Numbered from the stretch's first letter, positions 39,293 through 48,147 are shown. The stretch: DNA of 64,000 nucleotides from Micromonospora_J zhanjiangensis (GCF_042650605.1 NZ_JBHSBN010000019.1:67007-131006), one strand, 5' to 3'. Program-made: numbers and translations. Notes: generated from the sequence alone by a model not told the origin.

Positions 39293-41419
39293 TCAGCGGC
39301 CGATCGTGCCACCGTCCAGTCGCCAGGCGCACACCACGCCCGGCTTGGCGAAGTCGCCGTCCGGCCAGTTGGAGGCCGGGTTGTCCAGCGACGCGCCGCT
39401 GATCTCGCCGGGGTGCTGCACCGCGACGAAGACCGAGCGGTTGTCCGAGGTGATGAATGGTCCGCAGGTCTCGGCACCCAGCGGTACGGTGAGGAACTGC
39501 TTCAGGTGCCCCCGCTCCGGACCCTCGACGGCCGTGGCGAACAGGCCGTCGTTGCCGCCCAGCGCGTTGCCGTCGGTGGCGATCCAGAGGTTGCCGGCGC
39601 CGTCGAAGGCGACGTTGTCCGGGCAGGAGATCGGCGACACCTGGCTCTTGTCGTACCCGGCGAAGTAGGTCGACGGGTCGCTCGGGTCGCCGCAGACGAT
39701 CGGCAGCGACCAGGTGAACGTCGTGCCGGTGTGGTCGCCCCGGTCCTCGGTGATCTCCAGGATCTGCCCGTGCTTGTTGGCGTTGCGCGGGTTGACCTCG
39801 TCGGCGGCGGCCTTGCCGGCCTTGCCCCGGTCGGTGTTGTTGGTCAACGCGACGTAGATCTTGCCGGTCACCCGGCTCGGCTCGACGTCCTCCGGACGGT
39901 CCATCTTGGTGGCACCGACCTTGTCGCCGGCCAGCCGGGTGAAGGTGAGCACCTCGGCCGCGGTCATCCCCGGCACGTACGAGGTGGTGCCGCGGACCAG
40001 CTTGATCCACTGGCCGGTGCCGTTGAACGCCCCGTCCGACGGCAACCTGCCCGAGCCGTCGACCTCGGCCGCGCTGGTGTAGTCGAACTTGGCCACGTAG
40101 AGCGTGCCCGACTCCAGCAGGGCCAGGTTGTTCTTCCGGGCCACCCACGACTGGCCCTTGAGGTACCTGTTGTCGGAGACGAACTTGTACAGGTAGTCGA
40201 ACCGCTCGTCGTCGCCCATGTACGCCACGACGTGCTGGTTGGCCGCCACGACGACGTTGGCGCCCTCGTGCTTCACCCGGCCCAGCGCGGTGTGCTTGCG
40301 GGGCCGGGCCTGCGGGTCGAACGGGTCCACCTCCACCACCCAGCCGAACCGGTGCGCCTCGTTCGGGTGCTTCGACAGGTCGAACCGCTCGTCCACCCGG
40401 TCCCACCTGCGGCTGCCGGACGGGTAGCGGTCGGTGGTGCTGATGCCGTACCGGGCCAGCTTGGACTTGAGCTCCTCGGGCGCGCCGTCACCGCCGACGA
40501 AGTACTGGTTGAAGTTCTCCTCGCCGGAGAGCACCGTGCCCCACGGGGTGAGCCCGCCGGCGCAGTTGTTCAACGTACCGACCACGGTCCGGCCGGTCGG
40601 GTCGGCCGCGGTCCGCAGCCACGCCGAACCGGCCGCCGGCCCGGTGACGTCGAATTTCGTCTCCAGCGCCGTGATCCGGCGGTTGTAGGCGCGCCGGCCG
40701 GAGCGGACCAACTCCCACCGGCCGGTCTGGCCGGCCCGTTCGATCTCCACGACGGACAGGCCGTGCGCGGCCATCGCGGCCCGCACCTGGTCCGGGGTGA
40801 GCGCCTCCAGGCCGGTGAACCCGGGGAACATCAACTCCTCGTTGGTGTACTCGTGGTTGACCACCAGCAGGGCCCGGGTGTTCCGCCGGTCCAGCGGCAA
40901 CACCGCGACGAAGTCGTTGTTGTAGCCGAACTGCGTCGACTGCCGGGCGGCGGTCTGCCGGTGCACGTCCAGCGGCGGGGCGCCGGGCAGCACCGGGTCG
41001 CCCCAGCGGGCCACCACCGCGTGGTCGTACCCGTTCGGCACGACCAGGGTGTCCAGCTTGTTCGGCGGAATCGGCTTGAAGGTAAGCGCGCCGTTGCCGG
41101 CCGGCCGCGCGGTCACGGTGAAGTCCTCGATCTCCGGTGCGGCCGGACCGCCGGGCGCGGCCGCCGCCGGCGCCGCGCCGGTCGACGCGCCGGCGGCGGC
41201 GCCGAGGCCGAGCACCAGGGCACCGGCGACGCCTGCGCGGACCACGCCGCGGCGGGACATCCCGGCATCCACCAGGTCACCGAAGTACGGGTTGTCGGAC
41301 CGGTTGGGAACCGGGTGGTCGCAGGCGTTGCCGCACCGGTACCGGCAGGTCATCGCGTCACGTCCACCGTGCCCCGCGGTGCCGAGCAGCGGCAGCGCGC
41401 GGCGGGGTCGATCGGTCAT
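39293..41419 (-). CDS. PhoX-type (DUF839) secreted alkaline phosphatase
   Basis: A 708-residue DUF839/PhoX protein. A cytoplasmic leader of about 53 residues with a Cys-rich patch (CRYRCGNAC) precedes a twin-arginine-like signal (MSRRGVVRAGVAGALVLGLG, Arg pair at 56-57), so Tat export is likely. The enzyme part shows ALLVVNHEYTNEELMFPGFT, GGLTPWGTVLSGEENFNQYF, ALGRVKHEGANVVVAANQHV, DRPEDVEPSRVTGKIYVALT and SCPDNVAFDGAGNLWIATDG, the metal- and phosphate-binding blocks of calcium/iron PhoX enzymes. ATG 41419 lies behind GAGGAG. Probable role: phosphate release from organic esters outside the cell. Confidence 0.88.
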   Translation of the reverse strand: MTDRPRRALPLLGTAGHGGRDAMTCRYRCGNACDHPVPNRSDNPYFGDLVDAGMSRRGVVRAGVAGALVLGLGAAAGASTGAAPAAAAPGGPAAPEIEDFTVTARPAGNGALTFKPIPPNKLDTLVVPNGYDHAVVARWGDPVLPGAPPLDVHRQTAARQSTQFGYNNDFVAVLPLDRRNTRALLVVNHEYTNEELMFPGFTGLEALTPDQVRAAMAAHGLSVVEIERAGQTGRWELVRSGRRAYNRRITALETKFDVTGPAAGSAWLRTAADPTGRTVVGTLNNCAGGLTPWGTVLSGEENFNQYFVGGDGAPEELKSKLARYGISTTDRYPSGSRRWDRVDERFDLSKHPNEAHRFGWVVEVDPFDPQARPRKHTALGRVKHEGANVVVAANQHVVAYMGDDERFDYLYKFVSDNRYLKGQSWVARKNNLALLESGTLYVAKFDYTSAAEVDGSGRLPSDGAFNGTGQWIKLVRGTTSYVPGMTAAEVLTFTRLAGDKVGATKMDRPEDVEPSRVTGKIYVALTNNTDRGKAGKAAADEVNPRNANKHGQILEITEDRGDHTGTTFTWSLPIVCGDPSDPSTYFAGYDKSQVSPISCPDNVAFDGAGNLWIATDGNALGGNDGLFATAVEGPERGHLKQFLTVPLGAETCGPFITSDNRSVFVAVQHPGEISGASLDNPASNWPDGDFAKPGVVCAWRLDGGTIGR

Positions 41420-41600
41420 CTGTGGTATCTCCTCGCTCGTCGACTCGCCTCTGGTCAGCGCCTGAGCTGGCCAGGACGTGCGGTGGGTCGGGTTGCGGCT
41501 GGTCAGCGTGGTCCACGGCGTAACCGGGGTCTGCCGGACGGTAGGAGCGCGGCGTGAGCGCCGCCCGGCCGGACGGCGAACGCGAGGTGAACACCTCGAC

Positions 41601-42179
41601 GTGAGCGGCGGGGTGAACCGGTGGCGCCGGATTCCCGTATCAACCCGTGGAGGGGAGGCCGCCATCAGCGATCACGACGCCCAGTTGCTCCGCGCGCTGC
41701 ACGACGAGCACGCAGAGGCCCTCTTCGCGCACGCGCTACGCCTGGTCAACGGAGACCTGCAACGGGCGGAGGATCTGGTGCAGGAGACCCTCCTGCGGGC
41801 CTGGCGGCATCCGGAGGCGCTGGACCCCAGCCGCGGCTCGGTCCGCGGCTGGCTGTTCACCACCGCCCGCAACCTCGCCATCGACCAGTGGCGCCGGCGC
41901 AACGCCCGGGTCGGCGAGATCGTCACCGACGACCTGCCCGAACCGCCGCACGGGCCGGACGAGGCCGACCGGGCGGTGGAGGCGTGGACCGTGGCCGAGG
42001 CGTTGAGACGACTCAGCCAGTCGCACCGCGAGGTGCTGGTCGAGTGCTTCTACCTCGGCCGGTCGGTCACCGAGGCGGCCGGCCGGCTGGGCGTACCGCC
42101 CGGGACGGTGAAGTCGCGGACGCACTACGCGCTGCGTTCGCTCCGGCTGGTGCTGGCCGAGATGGGGGTGACCAGGTGA
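41601..42179 (+). CDS. ECF RNA polymerase sigma factor
   Basis: A sigma-70 family, extracytoplasmic-function factor. Region 2 is LLRALHDEHAEALFAHALRL to AEDLVQETLLRAWRHPEAL, then SVRGWLFTTARNLAIDQWRR; region 4 is EALRRLSQSHREVLVECFYL and EAAGRLGVPPGTVKSRTHYA. GTG 41601 is the canonical choice (192 residues). However, a strong GGAGGGGAGG at 41649-41658 lies just before an in-frame ATC at 41664, which would give 171 residues starting exactly where family homology begins (ISDHDAQLL), so a rare ATC start is possible. The stop overlaps the anti-sigma gene as GTGA. It is divergent from the PhoX gene. Confidence 0.9.
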   Translation: MSGGVNRWRRIPVSTRGGEAAISDHDAQLLRALHDEHAEALFAHALRLVNGDLQRAEDLVQETLLRAWRHPEALDPSRGSVRGWLFTTARNLAIDQWRRRNARVGEIVTDDLPEPPHGPDEADRAVEAWTVAEALRRLSQSHREVLVECFYLGRSVTEAAGRLGVPPGTVKSRTHYALRSLRLVLAEMGVTR

Positions 42180-42865
42180 CCAGTTGCGAGTACGCGCACG
42201 ACGACGGCGCGTACGTGCTTGGTGCCCTGCCACCCGCCGAACGGGCCGCCTACGAGCGCCACCTGGCCGGCTGCCCCGAGTGCCGGGAGGCGGTGGCCGA
42301 GATCGCCGTCCTGCCCGGCCTGCTCGGCCGGCTCGACCCCGCCGGGCTCGACCTGATCGCCGAGCCGCCCCGCCCCGGACCGCCGGTGACCAAGCTGCTC
42401 ACCGCCGCCCGGGGCGAACGGCGCCGGCAGCGCCGCGCCGCCCGGGTGCGGTACGCGGGCATGGCGTTGGCCGCGGCCTGCCTCGCGGTGTTCGTCGCGG
42501 TCGGGGCGACCTGGTTGCGGGGCAGCGCCACCCCACCGAACCCGCTGGCGCACCCGGCGGCCATGCGCCCGGTGGCGGCCACCGCGCCGGTGACCGCCGA
42601 GATCGGCCTGGACGGTGTCGGCTGGGGCACCAAGGTGGCGATGCACTGCCGATACCAGGGCACCGGCGAGTACGCGAAGTCGTACACCTTCCGCCTGGTG
42701 GCGTACGGGCCGGACGGCGCCAAGGAGCAGGTCGGCTCCTGGGTGGCCGGCCCCGGCGACGACGTCACCATGACCGGGGCGACCCGGTTCACCGCGGCGG
42801 AGCTGACCCGGCTGGAGCTGATCCGGTACGACGGGACCGTCCTGCTCGCGTACGACGTGCCCTGA
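42176..42865 (+). CDS. Zinc-finger anti-sigma factor, membrane protein
   Basis: A 229-residue anti-sigma factor. The N-terminal cytoplasmic domain has the ZAS signature H29-x3-C33-x2-C36 (ERHLAGCPECREAVAE). One membrane helix follows at about 94-114 (AGMALAAACLAVFVAVGATW), and then an extracytoplasmic beta-rich domain of about 110 residues (EIGLDGVGWGTKVAMHCRYQ to VLLAYDVP) that may sense a signal or pass it to a protease. It is translationally coupled to the sigma factor it is expected to hold inactive. Confidence 0.92.
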   Translation: MTSCEYAHDDGAYVLGALPPAERAAYERHLAGCPECREAVAEIAVLPGLLGRLDPAGLDLIAEPPRPGPPVTKLLTAARGERRRQRRAARVRYAGMALAAACLAVFVAVGATWLRGSATPPNPLAHPAAMRPVAATAPVTAEIGLDGVGWGTKVAMHCRYQGTGEYAKSYTFRLVAYGPDGAKEQVGSWVAGPGDDVTMTGATRFTAAELTRLELIRYDGTVLLAYDVP

Positions 42866-42886
42866 GGCCGCCGCGCGGGCGCGGGC

Positions 42887-43321
42887 TCACCGCTGGTCCA
42901 GCTCCATCCACCGGGTCGGCACGGCGAGCGGGCGGAACCCGGCCTCCGCGTAGAGGCCGTGCGCGTCGTTGGTGGCCAGCAGGATCCGCCGTACGCCCTG
43001 TTCGGCCAGCTCCGTGCGGACCTGGTCGACCAGCCAGCGGCCCAGGCCGCGACCCCGCTCGGCCCGGTCGACGTACACGTCGCAGAGCCAGCCGAAGGTG
43101 GCCCGGTCGGTCACCACCCGGGCGAACGCCACCTGCGCGCCGTCGCCGGATCGGTAGATCCCGAACACCACCGAGCCGGCGATCGCGGCCGCCATGGTCT
43201 CCCGGGACCGGCCAATCGCCCAGTAGGCGTCCGTGCTGAGCCAGTGGTGAACCCGGTCGAGGTCGATCCGGCCCGGGTCGGTCGACAGGCGGTAGCCGTC
43301 CGGGCGGTCTTCGGTCGGCAC
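42887..43321 (-). CDS. GNAT-family N-acetyltransferase
   Basis: A 144-residue acetyltransferase. The acetyl-CoA-binding motif is DVYVDRAERGRGLGRWLVDQ (R-G-x-G-L-G), and the C-terminal LATNDAHGLYAEAGFRPL is the family's last helix and strand. It reads like the small amino-acid/polyamine-type GNATs that begin with a DLDRVHHWLSTDAYWA segment. The GTG start lies three bases from the stop of the upstream holin-like gene, so the two form an operon on the minus strand. Substrate unknown. Confidence 0.88.
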   Translation of the reverse strand: MPTEDRPDGYRLSTDPGRIDLDRVHHWLSTDAYWAIGRSRETMAAAIAGSVVFGIYRSGDGAQVAFARVVTDRATFGWLCDVYVDRAERGRGLGRWLVDQVRTELAEQGVRRILLATNDAHGLYAEAGFRPLAVPTRWMELDQR

Positions 43322-43323
43322 GG

Positions 43324-43710
43324 TCAGTCCCGGTCGGTGACCAGGCCGAGCAGCCAGGTGACGATGCCGACGAAGAGCGCGCCCAGCACCGCCGCCGGCC
43401 AGAAGTGGTCGACGTGGAACGGCAGGTCGAGCTGCCCGGCGATCCAGCTGGTCAGCAGGAACAGCAGCCCGTTGACCACCAGCGCGATGAGTCCCAAGGT
43501 GAGCAGGTAGAGACCACACCCGACGGTCTTGATGATCGGGTGCAGCACCGCGTTCACCACACCGAAGATCACCGCCACCAGGATCAGCGTGAGCACCTTC
43601 TCGCCGACCGAGTCGGTGTTCAGGCTGATGCCGGGGATGAGCAGCGTCGCGAACCAGAACGCCAGGGCGGTGGTGGCGAGCCGGATCAGAAGGCCCTTCA
43701 GAAAACCCAT
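43324..43710 (-). CDS. Phage-holin-IV-type membrane protein (DUF360)
   Basis: A 128-residue protein with four hydrophobic helices (about 6-26, 38-60, 65-86, 95-120) of the family often annotated as phage holin family IV. Seen: NAVLHPIIKTVGCGLYLLTL, the characteristic NxxxxPxxK motif, and WIAGQLDLPFHVDHFWPA in the last loop. It is widespread in actinobacterial chromosomes as a membrane protein of unknown role, so a lytic function should not be assumed. It is followed directly by the GNAT gene. Confidence 0.85.
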   Translation of the reverse strand: MGFLKGLLIRLATTALAFWFATLLIPGISLNTDSVGEKVLTLILVAVIFGVVNAVLHPIIKTVGCGLYLLTLGLIALVVNGLLFLLTSWIAGQLDLPFHVDHFWPAAVLGALFVGIVTWLLGLVTDRD

Positions 43711-43838
43711 GCCCGGGATGGTGCCACGGTCGGTCCACCCGCGTCCCGCCCGGTCCGCGTTCGCCACCCGGGGTGCCGGTCCGGTGACCGTCCGCGGGCG
43801 CCGGGCCCCTCGCCGGTGCGTCGCCGAGGTGGTACGCG

Positions 43839-45707
43839 TCAGCCGCGGTTCGGCGAGCCGACCAGCTGCGACTCGATCGGCGTCGCCGACAGCAGGGCCC
43901 AGCGCAGCACCCGCCGGTTGACCAGGCCGACCATGCCGCTGCGGATCCGGGTCAACCAGTCGGCCGAGTCGCCGAGCCCGAGGGCCGTACCGGCCAGGGT
44001 CGCCTCGTCGGGGCGCAGCGGTTGCAGGATCACCAGGTCGGCCCGGGACAGCGCGTCGGTGTCCAGTTCGGTCAGCTCGTCCCGGACCACCAGCGTGGCG
44101 CACCAGCCGGAGCCGGCCCGCTGGTCGGCCGCGGCCACCGGTCCGACGTCCAGCACCAGCAGCAGCGGACGCAGCGGGCTGCCCGTCCCACCCAGCGGTC
44201 GACCGGGCGGGACGACGGGAACGGTCTGGCCGGGCAGGCTCACCGCCCGGACGAACGGTTCCCAGTGCTGCGGCCGGGCCGTCTGCACGACGACCTGGGC
44301 GCCCAGCGCCATCGCCCGCAGCGCGAGCACCTGCGCCGGTCGCATCCCGCCGATCAGCATCACCCGGGTCGCCTCGGGCCGGAACAGCCGGGCCAGCACG
44401 GCCGCGCCGTGCCGGTTGGCGCCGAGCATCAGACCCGCGGCACCGGACGGGAGTTCCAGGGTGGCCAGGGCGTCGGTCGGCAGCAGGGCCGGCGCGGCCG
44501 ACCATCCCGGACCGGACACCGGCGTGCCGAGCGGCAGCGTGCCGGCCAGCCCGGCGAGGTGCTCACCGTCCAACCGCCGGACCCGGGCGCCGTCGGCGGC
44601 GAGCGTCCGGCGCATCGCCTGCACCGCCGCGCCGAGCAGCGTCGGGGTGGGCGCGGCGAGTCGTACGGTCAGTTCGGCCGGCACCAGCGTGGTGCCGGCG
44701 GCGGGCCACGGCCCGGCACCCAGCGACACGGTGATGCCGCTGGCCGGCAGGGACAGCAGCCGGGTGACCAGCCGCCGACCGTTCTCGGTGCCCAGGTCGG
44801 GCCAGCGGCCCAGCCGGAACGTGGCCTGCGCCAGGCCGCCGAGGGTGACCTGCTGCCACGACTCGACCGCCGGCCGGGCGGCGTCGTGGTGCGCCAGTTC
44901 GGCGAGGACGTCGAGCACGGCACGGTCGCCGAGTGGCCGGGCCGGGACCGGCCCGAGCCGCCGGCACACCTTCCGTACGGTGCCGGCCAGCGCCCGGCGC
45001 AGGTCGGCCTCGGCCCAACCCTCGGCGCGCAGCACCGTCACCGCGAGCAGGGTCCGTTGCCGGCCGAGCAGCCGGCCGTCGGTGAGCTGCCGGTAGGAGG
45101 TGGCCGCCGGTCCGCCGCCGGTGCTCAACGCGGGTGCCGGGGCGCCGTGCAACAGCAGCCGGACCCGGGTCGGCGGGCTGTCCGGACCCGGCGCGGGCAG
45201 CAACCCGGCCGGTGCCGGCAGCGGTTGGGCGGCGTCGGCGAGCAGCGCGGCCGGGTCGCCGATCTCCAGCACCACCGTGAGGCCGCACCGGTCGCGCAGC
45301 AGCGCCGCCGCCTCGCCGGCTACCTCGTGCCCGACCACCTCGGCGCCCGGCGCGACCAGTCCGAGCAGGGCGTCGGCCCCGGCCGGCGGGCTCAGGGCGT
45401 GTCGGCGGGTGGCGTACCGGGCGCCGATGACCAGCCATTCGAAGAGCCACCGGTGCCGGATCCGTCCCCAGGCGACGGTCAGCGCCGCGGTCGACACCAT
45501 CGCCGCGGCGGCCAACGCCACCAGGCCCCGCCCCAGGGCGGCGACCAGCAGCGCCGCCGCGACCTGGGTGACCACCACCTGCCCGGCACGGATGCCGAGC
45601 ACCGGCCGGGCGACCGGTACGGACAGCGCCGGTCGGACGACCGGCCGCACGTCGACGGGACCGGACGGGACGGATCCGGGCGAACCGTCCGCCAGGCGCG
45701 CAGTCAC
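43839..45707 (-). CDS. eccE: Type VII secretion protein EccE
   Basis: A 622-residue EccE-family protein. Two membrane helices at about 40-80 (AGQVVVTQVAAALLVAALGR, GLVALAAAAMVSTAALTVAW) precede a large soluble domain with the EccE-type stretch YRQLTDGRLLGRQRTLLAVT. EccE sits at the periphery of the ESX membrane complex. GTG 45707 follows GAGGAGGCAC. It is divergent from eccB with 96 bases between them. Sequence similarity in this family is low, so the call leans on the helix pattern, length and neighbours. Confidence 0.8.
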   Translation of the reverse strand: MTARLADGSPGSVPSGPVDVRPVVRPALSVPVARPVLGIRAGQVVVTQVAAALLVAALGRGLVALAAAAMVSTAALTVAWGRIRHRWLFEWLVIGARYATRRHALSPPAGADALLGLVAPGAEVVGHEVAGEAAALLRDRCGLTVVLEIGDPAALLADAAQPLPAPAGLLPAPGPDSPPTRVRLLLHGAPAPALSTGGGPAATSYRQLTDGRLLGRQRTLLAVTVLRAEGWAEADLRRALAGTVRKVCRRLGPVPARPLGDRAVLDVLAELAHHDAARPAVESWQQVTLGGLAQATFRLGRWPDLGTENGRRLVTRLLSLPASGITVSLGAGPWPAAGTTLVPAELTVRLAAPTPTLLGAAVQAMRRTLAADGARVRRLDGEHLAGLAGTLPLGTPVSGPGWSAAPALLPTDALATLELPSGAAGLMLGANRHGAAVLARLFRPEATRVMLIGGMRPAQVLALRAMALGAQVVVQTARPQHWEPFVRAVSLPGQTVPVVPPGRPLGGTGSPLRPLLLVLDVGPVAAADQRAGSGWCATLVVRDELTELDTDALSRADLVILQPLRPDEATLAGTALGLGDSADWLTRIRSGMVGLVNRRVLRWALLSATPIESQLVGSPNRG

Positions 45708-45803
45708 CGTGCCTCCTCGAACTCGACCGGTGGGGGGACGGTCACCCCGCGTGAGCCGGTGAGGGCCTATCGTATTGGCCGGAGTCATTCGGAGGGGGCC
45801 CGC

Positions 45804-47192
45804 ATGCCGTCGCGGCAGGACCAACTGCACTCGTACCAGTTCACGGTCCAGCGGGTGGTGGCCGCCCTGGTGCTGCGGGAGACCGATCCGCCGCACTCGC
45901 CGTTGCGCCGGGCCGCCGGCACCGCGCTGGCCGGGGTGCTGATCGCGGCGATCGGGATCGGCGCCGCCGCCGTCTACGGGGTGCTGACCGGCACCGGCGG
46001 GACCGACTGGCGCGACCCCCGATCGGTGATCGTCGAAAAGGAGTCCGGCGCCCGGTACGTCTACCGGGACGACACGTTGCACCTGGTCCTGAACTACGCC
46101 TCGGCCCGGCTGATCATCGGTACGCCGGATCCGAAGACGGTGCTGGTGTCCCGCCGGTCGATCGACGGCGTACCCCGGGGTGCCCCGCTCGGTATCGCGG
46201 ACGCCCCGGACTCGCTGCCCGACCCGGGCCGGCTCACCTCCACCCCGTGGACGGTGTGCTCGACGCCGGCGACCGACGCGACGCCACCCCGGTCGGCGCT
46301 GCTGGTCGGGGTGCCGGCCGGCGGCGGCTCCCTGGCGTACGACGACGCGGTGCTGGCCCGGCACCCGGCCGGCGAGCTGCACCTGGTCTGGCACAACCGG
46401 CGGTACCGGATCAGCGGCGAGAAGGACGTGCTGACCGCCCTCAACTGGGCCAGCAAGCGACCGGTGCCGGTCGCGCCGGCCCTGCTCAACGCCCTGCCGG
46501 CCGGTCCCGACCTGGCCCCGGTCCCGGTCCCCGGTCGGGGCCGACCGTCGGTCGGCGTCCCGCGGGCCAAGGTGGGTGAGGTGTTCGTCGTGACCAGCCA
46601 GGGCGGCGACCGGCAGTACTACGTCGCGCTGCGCGCCGGCCTGGCCGCGATCACCCAGCTGCAGTCGAACCTGTTGCTGGTCGCCGCCGGCCAACTCGAC
46701 CCGAAGCACCTGCAACCGGTCCGGCTCGCCGCGATCCCCCGCGAGCCGGACCTGATCCCGGACGGGCCGGAGGCACCCCCGTCGACGATCCCCCCGCTGG
46801 CGGACACGGCGACCGGGGCGCTCTGCGGCCAGGTCGCCGACGACGGAGGCGTACGCGAGGTCCGGGTCGGCTCGACGGTGCCCGACCTGGGCGGCACGGC
46901 GGCCACCGCGGCCCGCTCGGGACGGGGTGCCGCCCTGGCCGACCGCGTCCTGGTCCCACCCGGCCGGGGAGCCGTGGTGGAGGCTGCCGCGGCGCCGGGT
47001 GCGACCGGCGGCGCGCTCTGCGTGGTGACCGACCTCGGCCGGCGCTACCCGGTGGCCGGTGGCGAGGTGCTCGGCATGCTCGGCTACGGCAAGGTCACTC
47101 CGCTGCGACTGCCGGCGGCCGTGGTCGCGCTGGTGCCGGCGGGCACCGTGCTCGACCCCGTGGCGGCGCAGAACCCGGCGAGCGCCGACTGA
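45804..47192 (+). CDS. eccB: Type VII secretion protein EccB
   Basis: A 462-residue EccB. The N terminus has the family signature PSRQDQLHSYQFTVQRVVAA with LVLRETDPPHSPLRR. One membrane helix follows at about 38-60, then the extracytoplasmic repeat domain (YVYRDDTLHLVLNYASARLI, SKRPVPVAPALLNALPAG, GEVFVVTSQGGDRQYYVALR) and the conserved end GGEVLGMLGYGKVTPLRLPA. Cysteine pairs in the outer domain probably form disulfides. The ATG lies behind GGAGGGGG. EccB is a core subunit of the ESX membrane pore. Confidence 0.93.
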   Translation: MPSRQDQLHSYQFTVQRVVAALVLRETDPPHSPLRRAAGTALAGVLIAAIGIGAAAVYGVLTGTGGTDWRDPRSVIVEKESGARYVYRDDTLHLVLNYASARLIIGTPDPKTVLVSRRSIDGVPRGAPLGIADAPDSLPDPGRLTSTPWTVCSTPATDATPPRSALLVGVPAGGGSLAYDDAVLARHPAGELHLVWHNRRYRISGEKDVLTALNWASKRPVPVAPALLNALPAGPDLAPVPVPGRGRPSVGVPRAKVGEVFVVTSQGGDRQYYVALRAGLAAITQLQSNLLLVAAGQLDPKHLQPVRLAAIPREPDLIPDGPEAPPSTIPPLADTATGALCGQVADDGGVREVRVGSTVPDLGGTAATAARSGRGAALADRVLVPPGRGAVVEAAAAPGATGGALCVVTDLGRRYPVAGGEVLGMLGYGKVTPLRLPAAVVALVPAGTVLDPVAAQNPASAD

Positions 47193-47247
47193 GCCGGCTC
47201 GACCCGGCGCGCGGTCCGGCGTGAGTGGGCGGCGGGCGCTGCCCGAC

Positions 47248-47256
47248 TTATCCACA
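47248..47256 (+). other. Isolated consensus DnaA box
   Basis: TTATCCACA, a perfect DnaA-box match, overlaps the 10-bp palindrome CACAGCTGTG (47253-47262) in the 218-base gap between eccB and the first WXG100 gene. Only one box is present, so this is not an origin; it could be a regulatory DnaA site or chance. Confidence 0.35.
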
Positions 47257-47410
47257 GCTGTGACGCCGGGGCTACCCGCAGTGGTGTCGGCCCGCTACCG
47301 TCAGCGACGGGAATGTATCAATGCCGTCGCGCGGACGCGGTTCGCTGCCGTGCCGTGACCGGAGCCCCGACCCGGGCCACTCCGGACAGGCGGACGACAA
47401 ACGGAAGTGG

Positions 47411-47740
47411 GTGACATCCAGGGTGTCCCAGACACAGGCGGAAGCCGCGGTCATGCGGCAGACGGCGGCCAGGTTCGAGCAGGTCGACCAGTCGTTGCAG
47501 ACGATGCTCAGCGGACTGCTGGCCGAACTGGAGGCGCTGCAGACGGCCTGGCAGGGCGCCGGCGGCCGGTCCTTCGAGCAGGTCAAGCAGCAGTGGTCGC
47601 GGGACCAGGCGGCGATGCAGCGGGCGCTGCGCGAGACCGCCTCGGCGATCCGCACCGCGGGTCAGCACTACGACCTGTCCGACAGCGAGGCGGCGAGTCG
47701 GGTCGCTACCACCAACCGCGGCATCCAGCTGCCGCTCTGA
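47411..47740 (+). CDS. WXG100/ESX family protein, first of pair
   Basis: A 109-residue WXG100 protein. The helix-turn-helix hairpin has the W-x-G turn in LEALQTAWQGAGGRSFEQVK; helix 1 is AVMRQTAARFEQVDQSLQTM. The C-terminal tail (YDLSDSEAASRVATTNRGIQ) is longer than in EsxA. GTG 47411 is assumed; GTG 47423 is also possible. It should form a heterodimer with the protein encoded at 47763 and be a secreted substrate of the type VII system. Confidence 0.9.
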   Translation: MTSRVSQTQAEAAVMRQTAARFEQVDQSLQTMLSGLLAELEALQTAWQGAGGRSFEQVKQQWSRDQAAMQRALRETASAIRTAGQHYDLSDSEAASRVATTNRGIQLPL

Positions 47741-47762
47741 GACCACGGGAAGGGTCCATCTG

Positions 47763-48056
47763 ATGCGTGACGACCGGCTCGTCGTCAGTTTCCCCGCGCT
47801 GCAGCAGGCCAGCGCGGACATCCAGAAGGCGTTCAGCACGCTCGATTCGCAGCTCGGGCAGCTCGAACGGGACGCCGCACCGCTGGTGGCGACCTGGAGC
47901 GGCGAGGCCAAGGAGGCCTACGACCAGCGCCAGGCGAGGTGGCGGGCGGCCGCCCACGACCTGCAGGGCATGCTGCGGGAGATCAAGGTCGCGGTCGACG
48001 AGTCCGCGTCCGACTACCTGAGCACCGAGAAGAAGAACACCGGCCTGTTCCAGTAG
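47763..48056 (+). CDS. WXG100/ESX family protein, second of pair
   Basis: A 97-residue WXG100 protein of canonical length. The turn is VATWSGEAKEAYDQRQARWR (W-S-G), between two amphipathic helices. The C-terminal YLSTE fits the Y-x3-D/E secretion signal of ESX substrates. The ATG lies behind GGAAGGG, 22 bases after the first WXG100 gene, and the pair is surely one operon. It is convergent with mycP. Confidence 0.93.
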   Translation: MRDDRLVVSFPALQQASADIQKAFSTLDSQLGQLERDAAPLVATWSGEAKEAYDQRQARWRAAAHDLQGMLREIKVAVDESASDYLSTEKKNTGLFQ

Positions 48057-48074
48057 CCGCCCGCCACGGACCCG

Positions 48075-48109
48075 CCGGCCGGGTGTCACCACCCCTGAGA
48101 CCCGGCCGG
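48075..48109. terminator. Hairpin between WXG100 pair and mycP
   Basis: CCGGCCGGGT (48075-48084) and ACCCGGCCGG (48100-48109) form a perfect 10-bp stem with a 15-base loop, between the convergent WXG100 and mycP genes; probably a shared terminator. Confidence 0.6.
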
Positions 48110-48147
48110 TGTCCGGCGCGCGGGCCAGGGCCGGCCGGTGCGACCGG

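Noticed and set aside
37104..40406. 1100-codon minus-strand open frame spanning the MFS gene and beyond
   Set aside because: Only the part below 38300 is the MFS protein. The rest runs antisense to the IclR gene and out of frame with the PhoX gene.
43324..43710. Prophage lysis gene because of the holin-like family name
   Set aside because: No endolysin or other phage genes are nearby; this membrane family is common in chromosomes without phage context.
43839..47255. Apparent 1138-residue EccE
   Set aside because: The upstream 515 codons are antisense to eccB. A Shine-Dalgarno and homology place the eccE start at 45707.
47248..47256. Replication origin at the DnaA box
   Set aside because: A single box, with no dnaA/dnaN genes and no box cluster.
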